Shown here: piece by piece, positions 42,092-50,280 of the stretch
How the letters are laid out: every line of letters begins with the position of its first letter
Position numbering within the stretch: the stretch's first letter is position 1
Assembly (NCBI RefSeq): GCF_012935325.2
Contig: NZ_JABBYG020000006.1
Span: forward strand, 357,476 to 421,475
DNA from: Paenibacillus sp. PL91
Lineage (GTDB): Bacteria > Bacillota > Bacilli > Paenibacillales > Paenibacillaceae
Direction of reading: 5' to 3'
Length of the DNA: 64,000 nucleotides
Made by a program: the position numbers and the translations under genes
Notes under the pieces: generated by a model
What the model saw: only the letters and a program-made list of their open reading frames with translations
Told to the model about the DNA's origin: nothing
Database searches by the model: none

Positions 42092-44056
42092 TTGCACACA
42101 ATAAAATCAAATAAAAGTACGATGAAATTGCTGGGTCTTATTCTTCTCTGTCTAACCATGCTTATGACACTACTGGGAGCTCCAGCTAAATTTCAAACGA
42201 AGGCTCATGCCGCAGGTGAACAAAAACCGTTCCCACAGCAAGTTAACTACTCGGGCATTATTAAGCCGAACCATGTGAGCCAAGCCTCTATGAATAGCTC
42301 GGTTGCCGCGTATTATGACTACTGGAAATCCGCACATCTGAGAAATAACCTTGCATCACTGCCAGGCGGTTATTATGTGAAAGGCGATATAACCGGCAGT
42401 GCTGACGGATTCAATCCTCTTGGAACTTCTGAAGGACAAGGCTATGGTATGATCATCACGGTTCTGATGGCAGGTTACGATTCAAATGCGAGAACGATCT
42501 ACGATGGTCTGTTCAAAACGGCGAGAGCTTTCAAGAGTCCGAATAATGCTAACCTGATGGGTTGGGTTGTAGCGGACAGTGCGAGTGCTCAAGGCCATTT
42601 CGACTCCGCTACTGACGGAGACTTGGACATTGCTTATTCTTTGATTCTTGCCGATCGTCAATGGGGATCGACGGGTACGATCAACTATTTGGAAGAAGCC
42701 AAAAAAATGATCACGAACGGAATCAAAGTTAGCAATGTGACTACAAATAACAGGCTGAACCTGGGCGACTGGGATACGAAGAGTGCTTTGAACACTCGTC
42801 CTTCCGACTGGATGCTTTCCCATTTAAGAGCGTTTTACGATGTGACAGGAGATCAAACTTGGTTGAACGTCATTAACAACCTGTATACCCTTTACAGCCA
42901 ATTCACAGCCTCTTACTCGTCAAGCACGGGTCTGATTTCTGACTTTGTTGTAGGCAACCCACCTCAACCAGCTCCACAAAACTATTTGGATGAGTTCCCT
43001 GAAACCAATGAATACAACTACAATGCAAGCCGTGTACCTTTACGAATTGTAATGGATTACGCTTTGTACGGCGATACCAGAGGCAAGACTATCGCTGACA
43101 AAATGGCGGTATGGATCAAAGGCAAAACGAGCGGTAACCCGAATAACGTAAAAGACGGATATCAATTGAACGGTAATGATAGAGGCTCATATGCTACTGC
43201 GGTATTCGTATCGCCGTTCATTTCGGCAGCTACAACAAACAGCGCTCACCAAGCCTGGGTGAACGCAGGCTGGGACTGGATGAAGAACAAGCAAGAATCT
43301 TACTTTAGCGATTCCTTCAATATGCTTAACATGCTCTTCATTTCCGGAAACTGGTGGAAACCAGACTACAGCGGCGGTTCAGATACACAAGCGCCTTCAG
43401 CTCCATCTAGCCTGACTGCATCAGCAGCGTCAAGCAGCCAAATTAATTTAAGCTGGACAGCTTCAACGGATAACGTTGGCGTAACGGGATACCGCGTATT
43501 CCGCGGCGGCGTTCAAGTTGGCACACCAACTGGCACAACCTTCAACGACACAGGCCTAACGGCATCCACAGCTTACAGCTACACGGTAAAAGCAATTGAT
43601 GCTGCAGGCAACCTTTCGGCTAACAGCAATACAGCAAATGCAACGACAAGTGCAGCTTCAACCGGCACGAACCTTGCACTTGGCAAGACGACTGTAGCAA
43701 GCTCAATTGAAGGTGCAGGCTTCGAGGCTTCCAAAGCGACTGACGGCAATTCGTCGACAAGATGGGCAAGCATTGAAGGAAGCAACAACCAATGGATCTA
43801 TGTGGACCTTGGTACGACCCAAAGCGTTAACCGGGTGAAATTGAACTGGGAAGCGGCTTATGGTAAAGGTTACAAAATCCAAGTCTCCAATGATGCGACA
43901 ACTTGGACAGATGCTTTTACAACAACAACCGGCAATGGCGCAATCGATGATATTACGTTTACAGCCAAAAACGGAAGATATGTAAGAGTACTTGGAACAG
44001 CAAGAGGTACAGCATATGGATACTCACTCTTCGACTTTGAGGTTTATGGTTCTTAA
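42092..44056 (+). CDS. Secreted GH8 chitosanase/glucanase with one FN3-CBM32 unit
   Basis: 654-aa paralogue of the 11548 enzyme. Signal peptide about 1-40 (TKAHA-AG), GH8 domain about 45-425 with proposed acid Glu114 in TSEGQG and signature [18 protein letters not shown]3 about 430-525 and one CBM32 about 530-654. It begins at TTG 42092, 8 nt after GGAGG. The C-terminal unit is more alike to those of the first enzyme than the catalytic domains are to each other, suggesting exchange. Likely substrate chitosan or mixed-link beta-glucan. Confidence 0.9.
   Translation: MHTIKSNKSTMKLLGLILLCLTMLMTLLGAPAKFQTKAHAAGEQKPFPQQVNYSGIIKPNHVSQASMNSSVAAYYDYWKSAHLRNNLASLPGGYYVKGDITGSADGFNPLGTSEGQGYGMIITVLMAGYDSNARTIYDGLFKTARAFKSPNNANLMGWVVADSASAQGHFDSATDGDLDIAYSLILADRQWGSTGTINYLEEAKKMITNGIKVSNVTTNNRLNLGDWDTKSALNTRPSDWMLSHLRAFYDVTGDQTWLNVINNLYTLYSQFTASYSSSTGLISDFVVGNPPQPAPQNYLDEFPETNEYNYNASRVPLRIVMDYALYGDTRGKTIADKMAVWIKGKTSGNPNNVKDGYQLNGNDRGSYATAVFVSPFISAATTNSAHQAWVNAGWDWMKNKQESYFSDSFNMLNMLFISGNWWKPDYSGGSDTQAPSAPSSLTASAASSSQINLSWTASTDNVGVTGYRVFRGGVQVGTPTGTTFNDTGLTASTAYSYTVKAIDAAGNLSANSNTANATTSAASTGTNLALGKTTVASSIEGAGFEASKATDGNSSTRWASIEGSNNQWIYVDLGTTQSVNRVKLNWEAAYGKGYKIQVSNDATTWTDAFTTTTGNGAIDDITFTAKNGRYVRVLGTARGTAYGYSLFDFEVYGS
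43379..44053 (+). repeat. FN3-CBM32 coding repeat, unit 3
   Basis: Third copy of the FN3-CBM32 unit, here in the second GH8 gene. It combines variants of units 1 and 2 of the first gene (linker like unit 2, part of CBM32 like unit 1). Confidence 0.85.
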
Positions 44057-44070
44057 TCTGTAAAGACGAG

Positions 44071-44112
44071 CAAAGCCTGGCGGGAAAAACTTCCGTCAGG
44101 CTTTGTTTTTTT
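44071..44112 (+). terminator. Terminator after the second GH8 gene
   Basis: AAAGCCTGGCGGGAA pairs with TTCCGTCAGGCTTT with wobble pairs around a short A-rich loop, then TTTTTTT. It is a diverged relative of the hairpin at 14205-14241. Confidence 0.88.
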
Positions 44113-44171
44113 AACACCATTTGTGATAAAAATCATATACTGACTGGAATTATAAAGTGATCCTGTATGCA

Positions 44172-44258
44172 TAACCACTGCAACTGGGTCGTTTTTTGTT
44201 TTCATGCATCAAAGTGGTTGAGGGCACAAAGACCAAGGATCAAGAAAGAAGGTCTTTT
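44172..44258 (+). promoter_or_regulatory. Attenuator-like leader before the amidohydrolase
   Basis: AACCACT near 44172-44178 and AGTGGTT near 44213-44219 are complementary. AAAGACC (44228-44234) pairs with GGTCTTT (44251-44257), whose 3' side runs into a T-tract touching the ATG and whose GG belongs to the only ribosome-binding site (GAAAGAAGG). Folding would end transcription or hide the ribosome-binding site. No known riboswitch consensus recognised. Confidence 0.4.
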
Positions 44259-44260
44259 TT

Positions 44261-45655
44261 ATGGCTGGAATAAAAATAGAAGTAGATAAACGCCTTTTAA
44301 TTTGTGGCGCAACGATTGTCACCATGAACCGGAGTAGAGACGTCCTAGTGGATCAGGATATTCTCGTTGTGGGAAGCCGTATTGAAGCTATTGGTAAATT
44401 GGACGATATTGCTGACAAAGTTGACGAAGTCATTCAAGCCGAGGGCCAATTTCTCATACCGGGGCTTATCCAAACCCATACCCATCTTACGCGGACGCTA
44501 TTTAGAAATCTGGTGGCTGACAAAAATTTGGATCAATGGCTGGACGAGATTTTACGCCTTGAAGCTGCTCATGATAGAGATTCAAATTATTGGTCAGGTA
44601 TGTTAGGGATTGCGGAGCTGTTTCTCGGTGGCACAACAGCCATCTACGATATGGAGTCCGTTCACTATACCGATAGCGCCTTCGAGGCGATCGCGCAAAC
44701 TGGGATCCGTGCCTTCTCGGGGAAAAAAATGACAGATAGGATGAGCCCTGGGGGGAATGACCCGAATGATCTGGTTGAGCCTACCTATATCGCATTCGAA
44801 GAGAGTCTGAAGCTGTTTGAAAAATGGGAAGGGCGCGACGGGGGGCGAATTCGGTACTGCTTCTGCCCAGCTTCCTCCTTGGCCTGCACGATGAAGCTTC
44901 TGAAGCTAACGGCTGACTTTTCCTATAAGTATAACGCCCGGGTTCACATACATGCAGCGGAAACCAAAGAGGAACAAACGATCATTATGAAGCAGACAGG
45001 CATGCGGGTAATCGATTATCTGGATTCCGTTGGACTGGTAAGCCCTAGGACTGTTTTGGCTCATTGCGTTCACGTGAATGATCAGGAAATCAAAATCATC
45101 GCAAAGCGTGGTGCCCATGCAGCGCACTGTCCTACTGCGAATCTGTATCTAGCTTCCGGAATAGCCCCCATTCCGAACATGATGGAACACGGCGTCAATA
45201 TTGGTGTAGGGGCTGACAATGCGGCAGACCATACCAATATGGACGCATTTCAAGAAATGAAGCTGGCCGCTTTAGTTCAAAAAGGTCTTCATATCAATCC
45301 CACGATTCAGCCTAGTGCGCAAAAGGCATTCGAAATGGCAACCCTCGGCGGAGCTCGTTCCCTTGGTTTAGAGAAAGAGATTGGCAGCATTGAGGTCGGG
45401 AAGAAGGCGGATTTGGCTATCCTTGATTTGAGAAAGCCGCATACGTGGCCGAATGAATCTCAAGTGAATACCGAACAAAGCATTTATGCACGGATTGTGT
45501 ACTCGGCAAAATCTTCGGATGTGGTTCTGACTATGGTAAACGGCCGGATCGTCATGAAGGATGGTCAATTGCTCACCATGGATATAAACGAGGTTATGAG
45601 GAAATCGAACGAATCGATCACACGATTATTACAATGCACAGCTTTTGCGAGGTAA
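44261..45655 (+). CDS. Amidohydrolase (TrzN/AtzA or nucleoside deaminase-like)
   Basis: 464-aa metal-dependent hydrolase of the amidohydrolase superfamily. Metal ligands: HTHL near the N-terminal barrel, His in VHIHAAET, His in AHCVHV and Asp in GVGADNAADHTNMDAF. The pattern HTHLTRTLFRNLVADKNLDQWL is shared by chlorohydrolases, guanine deaminases and S-adenosylhomocysteine/5'-deoxyadenosine deaminases. The reaction is probably deamination or dechlorination of a purine- or triazine-like ring; substrate not assignable. It has its own attenuator-like leader, and the next gene follows after about 100 bp. Confidence 0.85.
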   Translation: MAGIKIEVDKRLLICGATIVTMNRSRDVLVDQDILVVGSRIEAIGKLDDIADKVDEVIQAEGQFLIPGLIQTHTHLTRTLFRNLVADKNLDQWLDEILRLEAAHDRDSNYWSGMLGIAELFLGGTTAIYDMESVHYTDSAFEAIAQTGIRAFSGKKMTDRMSPGGNDPNDLVEPTYIAFEESLKLFEKWEGRDGGRIRYCFCPASSLACTMKLLKLTADFSYKYNARVHIHAAETKEEQTIIMKQTGMRVIDYLDSVGLVSPRTVLAHCVHVNDQEIKIIAKRGAHAAHCPTANLYLASGIAPIPNMMEHGVNIGVGADNAADHTNMDAFQEMKLAALVQKGLHINPTIQPSAQKAFEMATLGGARSLGLEKEIGSIEVGKKADLAILDLRKPHTWPNESQVNTEQSIYARIVYSAKSSDVVLTMVNGRIVMKDGQLLTMDINEVMRKSNESITRLLQCTAFAR

Positions 45656-45758
45656 CGATAGCTGCCTTTTTCATACATGATTTCGATAAAATCTTATATG
45701 TATATATAAAATCATTGAACGTTTGTATAACTCCTGGGGGCTGGAAGGAGAGACGTTT

Positions 45759-46682
45759 ATGAAAGCGGATGCTGTCTTTGAAGGCGGGGGAGTGCGGGGA
45801 ATTGCGTTCATTGGCGCTATACAAGAAATGGAGGCAAGCGGATACCAGTGGGAGCGCTTAGCGGGAACCTCCGCAGGATCCGTCGTTGCTGCGCTTCTGG
45901 CCTGCGGGTATAATGCCAGCGAATTAATAGACATTATGAATACGCTCGATTATTCTCTTTTGCTAGGAAAAACGTGGGTTCATTATTTACCGATTGTCGG
46001 GACGGCGCTCCCTGTTCTTTTTCGTTCAGGCATATACTTAAACACACCGCTAGAGGATAGGTTAACGTACTGGCTGAATCAAAAAGGGGTGTCTACCTTT
46101 GGTGATTTGCCGGAAGGAAGGCTGAAAATTATTGCTTCCGACATTAGCAGCGGAAAGATGCTGGTCTTGCCAGACGATTTGTCGCGCTATGCTATTTCCC
46201 CCTCAGAGTTCCCCATAGCTGCCGCGGTTAGAATGAGCACGACGCTTCCTTACTTTTTTCAGCCTTACCGATTAAAGACAAAGCTACGAAGGAAACCGTT
46301 CTATATCCTCGATGGAGGGCTCCTCAGCAACTATCCCATCTGGCTCTTTGACGTAGACGGAATTCCGAATTGGCCGACGTTCGGATTCCGGCTATTAGGC
46401 GAACAGACGGAAGCCTCATTGTATGACATTCGCGGTCCCATCTCCATGTTTCGTGCCATGTTCCAAACGATGCTGAAAGCCCATGACCAGCGCCATGTGG
46501 ACAGCCATTCCGAAAGCCGAACCATTTTTATCCCGACAGGTGGAGTGGGCGCTACGCAGTTTGGGCTGAGCGCTCAGGACCGGGAGATGCTATTTCTGTC
46601 TGGACAAGGAGCAGCACGGAAGTTTTTGGCGGAGTGGGATTATGAGAAGTATGTTGAGGAATTTCGTGTATCTCGTAATTAG
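45759..46682 (+). CDS. Patatin-like phospholipase
   Basis: 307-aa cytoplasmic lipid acyl hydrolase. Oxyanion loop GGGVRG, nucleophile Ser38 in GTSAGS and catalytic Asp185 in DGGLLSNYP form the Ser-Asp dyad. The protein is of the bacterial RssA/YlbK-type length. ATG 45759 follows AAGGAG; an upstream TTG at 45723 has no site. It could release fatty acids from membrane phospholipids and so produce glycerophosphodiesters used by the preceding locus; that link is inference. Confidence 0.88.
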   Translation: MKADAVFEGGGVRGIAFIGAIQEMEASGYQWERLAGTSAGSVVAALLACGYNASELIDIMNTLDYSLLLGKTWVHYLPIVGTALPVLFRSGIYLNTPLEDRLTYWLNQKGVSTFGDLPEGRLKIIASDISSGKMLVLPDDLSRYAISPSEFPIAAAVRMSTTLPYFFQPYRLKTKLRRKPFYILDGGLLSNYPIWLFDVDGIPNWPTFGFRLLGEQTEASLYDIRGPISMFRAMFQTMLKAHDQRHVDSHSESRTIFIPTGGVGATQFGLSAQDREMLFLSGQGAARKFLAEWDYEKYVEEFRVSRN

Positions 46683-46776
46683 ATTGCATGAAATCCAGTT
46701 GGAATTTTTCCTCGTCATACAAATCTTGCCATATGATAGGGATTGATGAATAATAGATTAGAGGGGAGGGATATAT

Positions 46777-47595
46777 ATGAGAATGGCATTCACCGTTGAT
46801 GTGGAGGATTGGTTTTGCAGCCCGCAATTGTCTCTCTCTAACTGGGAGGGCTACGAATTAAGGCTTGAGCAGCCTATTCATCAAATCCTGGACCTGCTGG
46901 ATGAAAATGATTCGATCGGGACTTTTTTTGTCTTGGGGTGGATCGCAGAAAAAAGGCCGGATTTGATCAAAGAAATCCATCGAAGAGGCCACGAAATAGC
47001 CTCGCATGGCTATTCCCATCGGTTGGTATATCAGCAAACTCCCCAACAATTTAAAGAGGACATTCAAATGTCAAAGGACATCTTAGAACAATTAATAGGT
47101 TCAAAAGTGTATGGATATCGGGCACCTTGTTTTTCAATGACGGAGTGGGCGCTCGAGATTTTAATAGAAGAAGGTTTTTCATACGATTCAAGCATTATTC
47201 CGAATACGTATAACAATCTCTATTCCAAATTCAATTTGGATGCATCCGTTTCTCATTCTTTTAAAATAAAAGAGGAGCTATGGGAAATACCGTTGCCTGT
47301 AAATCGCTTGGCTGGAGTCAATTTCCCATGGGGCGGAGGCGGTTATTTCCGTATATATCCATATCGTTACTTTCATTTAGGAGCAAGCAGAATTATTGGA
47401 AATAACGGTTCCTTTGTATTTTATATTCATCCTTATGATTTAGATCAAGATCAGCCTCGCATCTTTAATACTTCTTGGGCAAATAGCATTAGAAGATATT
47501 ATGGGCTCGGGGATACCTATACAAAAATACAAAGCTTGCTGTCTGACTTTAAATGCACTTCAATAAGCCAATATTATCCTCAAATTGGGGGATAG
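46777..47595 (+). CDS. Polysaccharide deacetylase (DUF3473 type)
   Basis: 272-aa NodB-homology deacetylase. It opens RMAFTVDVEDWF (catalytic Asp and metal Asp), has the zinc motif HEIASHGYSH, and the C-terminal YFRIYPYRYF and VFYIHPYDLD match the DUF3473 subgroup. Members act on polysaccharide precursors in the cytoplasm; in Gram-negatives they occur in exopolysaccharide/XrtA loci, so it is less usual here. It lacks a signal peptide. It is six bases upstream of a methyltransferase gene, forming an operon. Confidence 0.87.
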   Translation: MRMAFTVDVEDWFCSPQLSLSNWEGYELRLEQPIHQILDLLDENDSIGTFFVLGWIAEKRPDLIKEIHRRGHEIASHGYSHRLVYQQTPQQFKEDIQMSKDILEQLIGSKVYGYRAPCFSMTEWALEILIEEGFSYDSSIIPNTYNNLYSKFNLDASVSHSFKIKEELWEIPLPVNRLAGVNFPWGGGGYFRIYPYRYFHLGASRIIGNNGSFVFYIHPYDLDQDQPRIFNTSWANSIRRYYGLGDTYTKIQSLLSDFKCTSISQYYPQIGG

Positions 47596-47601
47596 AATGA
47601 A

Positions 47602-48450
47602 TTGAGCATAAAAATAAAAGCGAAGATTATTGTTAATAAACGGCTGCTGGAAAGTGCAGCGTATCTCTATTGCGGAGAAAATGGCATGAGTAGAACAAGC
47701 ATTCAACGACCGACTGCGGAGGAAATGAATGCTATGATTTCGCACGGTGTTGTATCCCATGATCTGAAGATTATGGATGAACCATTTGGTTATGCCTGTT
47801 ATGAACACAATAGGCAGGTTTATGATCCTGATTTTTTTGATACCCTTCTTTTGAAAGAAGCCAAAAATCGAAAAAGCATACTGGATTTGTGTTGTGGCGG
47901 AGGGGCGACGATCGTTTCTCTACTCCAAAACGGACCAGACATTATATATGGATTTGATTCTAACGAAAATCAGATAGAGCTGATAGAAGCGCTTGTTGAA
48001 GAAATGAACGATGTTAATTGCAAAATTGTTGCGAAGGTGGCAGATGCCCATCACATACCGCTTGAGCGACATTCCGTCGATTTTGTGGTGTGCAGAGTGG
48101 CGCTGCAATATCTAGATACCGAACAGGTGCTGAAAGAGATGTACCGTGTGCTCTACCCGAATGGGAAGGTGTTTTTGCTCGTTCATGGCTCAGGATATAT
48201 ATTTGATTATTTGTTCTCGAGAAGGGGAATTTTCAAAACAAAACTTATCAGGTATGCTGTTCAAAAGCTTTTTTATTCGAGCAGCTCGGATCATAACTTC
48301 TCTCGCTCACAAGCACATTTTCTATTCACAAAGGAAGTTAAGAAAAAGCTGAAAGATGCAGGATTTAAAGATATTAACGTGCATACATCGAAAAAGTGGT
48401 TGAAATTCGGGATACTGCCCGTGTATTTCGCGGTAACTGCAAACATATAA
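47602..48450 (+). CDS. Class I SAM-dependent methyltransferase
   Basis: 282-aa methyltransferase. The SAM-binding motif I is ILDLCCGGGATIVSLL (CC where GC is usual), motif II region YGFDSNENQIE, and VADAHHIPLERHSVDFVVCRVALQYL is the post-I/II segment. TTG 47602 lies 10 nt after GGGGGAT. Co-transcribed with the deacetylase, it may methylate a sugar or lipid-linked glycan; substrate not known. Confidence 0.85.
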   Translation: MSIKIKAKIIVNKRLLESAAYLYCGENGMSRTSIQRPTAEEMNAMISHGVVSHDLKIMDEPFGYACYEHNRQVYDPDFFDTLLLKEAKNRKSILDLCCGGGATIVSLLQNGPDIIYGFDSNENQIELIEALVEEMNDVNCKIVAKVADAHHIPLERHSVDFVVCRVALQYLDTEQVLKEMYRVLYPNGKVFLLVHGSGYIFDYLFSRRGIFKTKLIRYAVQKLFYSSSSDHNFSRSQAHFLFTKEVKKKLKDAGFKDINVHTSKKWLKFGILPVYFAVTANI

Positions 48451-48524
48451 TTAAAGTGATCGATCGTGATGTACATCGCCAACGTTCAATTCGTATTCAT
48501 TGTTTAATGTTTAGTGATTAGAAG

Positions 48525-48558
48525 CCGGTACCTTAACGACGAGGGTATTGGTTTTTTT
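48525..48558 (+). terminator. Terminator after the methyltransferase
   Basis: CCGGTACC (48525-48532) pairs with GGTATTGG (48544-48551) with two G-T pairs, then seven Ts. Confidence 0.7.
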
Positions 48559-48584
48559 AATTACTCGAAAAGCAGGTGGGAGCT

Positions 48585-50117
48585 ATGAGCGAGAGGCTAG
48601 TGCTCGTTAACGGAGGAACGATGACGATTGACCATGTTATCCGGGTAGCCCGCTTTATGGCGAGAGTGAAGATAAGTCAAGATGGCTTCAAGAAGATGAG
48701 GCTCAGCCGGGAGTATGTCAAAAAGCTGCTTAGTGAGAAGCGGGTGGTGTATGGGCTGACGACCGGCTTTGGGAAATTCAGCGATACCTATATCTCGCCG
48801 GACGATGCGAAGCGCATGCAGCTAAATCTTATACGAAGTCATGCCTGCGGCATTGGAAAGCCGCTAGCGGTTGAAACGGTAAGAGCGACCATGCTGCTGC
48901 GCATCAACGCCTTATCGCTGGGCTACTCCGGGATCAGGCCGGGAGTTGTTCAGCTGCTTGTCGAGATGCTGAATGCTGGAGTAACGCCGGTCATCCCCGA
49001 GCAAGGCTCGCTCGGCGCAAGCGGGGATTTAGCGCCCTTGTCTCATTTGGCTCTCGTGCTGATTGGCGAGGGTGAAGCTTATTATCGGAATGAACGTCTG
49101 CCTGGCAATCAGGCTTTGGCGAGAGCCGGCTTACAGCCAATCGTGCTAGAAGCCAAAGAAGGCCTTGCCTTGATTAATGGTACGCAGGTGATGACGGGTA
49201 TCGGCGCGCTTGCTTGCTTTGATGCTATAAATTTATCAAGATGGGCGGACTGTACAGCCGCGTTAACGGCAGAGGCGCTTCGAGGCATCCGCGATGCTTT
49301 CGAGCCGCTCACCCATGCGATTCGCCCTCACCTTGGGCAGGGACAATCAGCCGAAAATATCCGGCGCTTGACGCTCGGAAGTCAGCTGATAACAAGCCAA
49401 GGTCAATTGCGCGTTCAGGATGCTTATTCTATTCGATGTGCTCCGCAAGTTCACGGAGCAACCCGGGACGCCCTGCGATATATCCAAGAGAAGGTAGCAA
49501 TCGAAATGAACGCTGCAACCGACAATCCGCTTATTTTCGCAGCCGAGAGTCGCGTTATATCTGGCGGGAATTTCCACGGCCAGCCGATTGCGCTCGCGAT
49601 GGACCATCTCTCCATTAGCACATCTGAGCTCGCGAATATTTCAGAACGACGAATCGAAAGACTCGTAAATCCGCATTTGAATGAGCAGCTTCCTCCATTT
49701 CTTGCGAAGGACGGAGGCGTTCAGTCTGGCTATATGATTGCCCAATACACGGCTGCTTCGATCGTTTCTGAAAATAAATCGCTTGCACATCCTGCCAGCG
49801 TAGACTCTATTCCTTCGTCGGGCAATCAGGAAGATCATGTCAGTATGGGAACGATCGCAGCTCGTAAAGCGAATCAAATCGTACTCAATGCTTATTCGGT
49901 GCTTGCCATCGAGCTTCTATGCGCTGCACAAGCCGTCGATTTTCGAGGTCCGGAATATCTTGGAAAGGGAACAAAATGGATCTACGACAGATGTCGCGAG
50001 CATGTGGAATTTTTGGACGAAGATCGCGTATTAGCTAACGATATTCGCATCATCTCTGAATGGATGAGAAATACGAATGTATTCGAAGTAATGGCTTCCG
50101 TCATCCCGATCGAATAG
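48585..50117 (+). CDS. hutH: Histidine ammonia-lyase (orphan, MIO-type)
   Basis: 510-aa aromatic amino acid ammonia-lyase. Residues 145-147 (Ala-Ser-Gly in GSLGASGDLAP) form the MIO prosthetic group. YGLTTGFGKF carries the active-site Tyr, and LIRSHACGIGKPL has the Ser-His typical of histidine-specific enzymes rather than Phe/Leu of PAL. The reaction is L-histidine to urocanate and ammonia. No hutU, hutI or hutG is next to it, so it is outside a standard hut operon and may be a paralogue with a biosynthetic role. ATG 48585 follows GGTGGGAG; a GTG at 48576 is less likely. Confidence 0.88.
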   Translation: MSERLVLVNGGTMTIDHVIRVARFMARVKISQDGFKKMRLSREYVKKLLSEKRVVYGLTTGFGKFSDTYISPDDAKRMQLNLIRSHACGIGKPLAVETVRATMLLRINALSLGYSGIRPGVVQLLVEMLNAGVTPVIPEQGSLGASGDLAPLSHLALVLIGEGEAYYRNERLPGNQALARAGLQPIVLEAKEGLALINGTQVMTGIGALACFDAINLSRWADCTAALTAEALRGIRDAFEPLTHAIRPHLGQGQSAENIRRLTLGSQLITSQGQLRVQDAYSIRCAPQVHGATRDALRYIQEKVAIEMNAATDNPLIFAAESRVISGGNFHGQPIALAMDHLSISTSELANISERRIERLVNPHLNEQLPPFLAKDGGVQSGYMIAQYTAASIVSENKSLAHPASVDSIPSSGNQEDHVSMGTIAARKANQIVLNAYSVLAIELLCAAQAVDFRGPEYLGKGTKWIYDRCREHVEFLDEDRVLANDIRIISEWMRNTNVFEVMASVIPIE

Positions 50118-50152
50118 CAGATGCGGAGTTCTGCGTTTTGGAAAGATGCACC

Positions 50153-50189
50153 AGAGGGGCGAGCCGAAGCAGGCTGCGCCTCTTTTTTT
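50153..50189 (+). terminator. Terminator after the ammonia-lyase
   Basis: AGAGGGGCGAGCC pairs with GGCTGCGCCTCT (one mismatch) around GAAGCA, followed by seven Ts. Confidence 0.88.
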
Positions 50190-50280
50190 ATTCTTTTGTT
50201 TCCCTATTTTCTCATACCAATCCCCCAAAGATCGTTTATACTTAAAAGAACGAAGAAAATCGAACTGGAGGTGACAAAGG

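Noticed and set aside
44172..44258. Possible match to purine, preQ1 or guanidine riboswitches before the amidohydrolase
   Set aside because: I could not find the conserved core sequences of any of these classes, so it is reported only as an unnamed attenuator-like leader.
48576..48584. GTG start three codons upstream of the ammonia-lyase ATG
   Set aside because: The GTG lies within the likely ribosome-binding sequence GGTGGGAG, so ATG 48585 is the better start.
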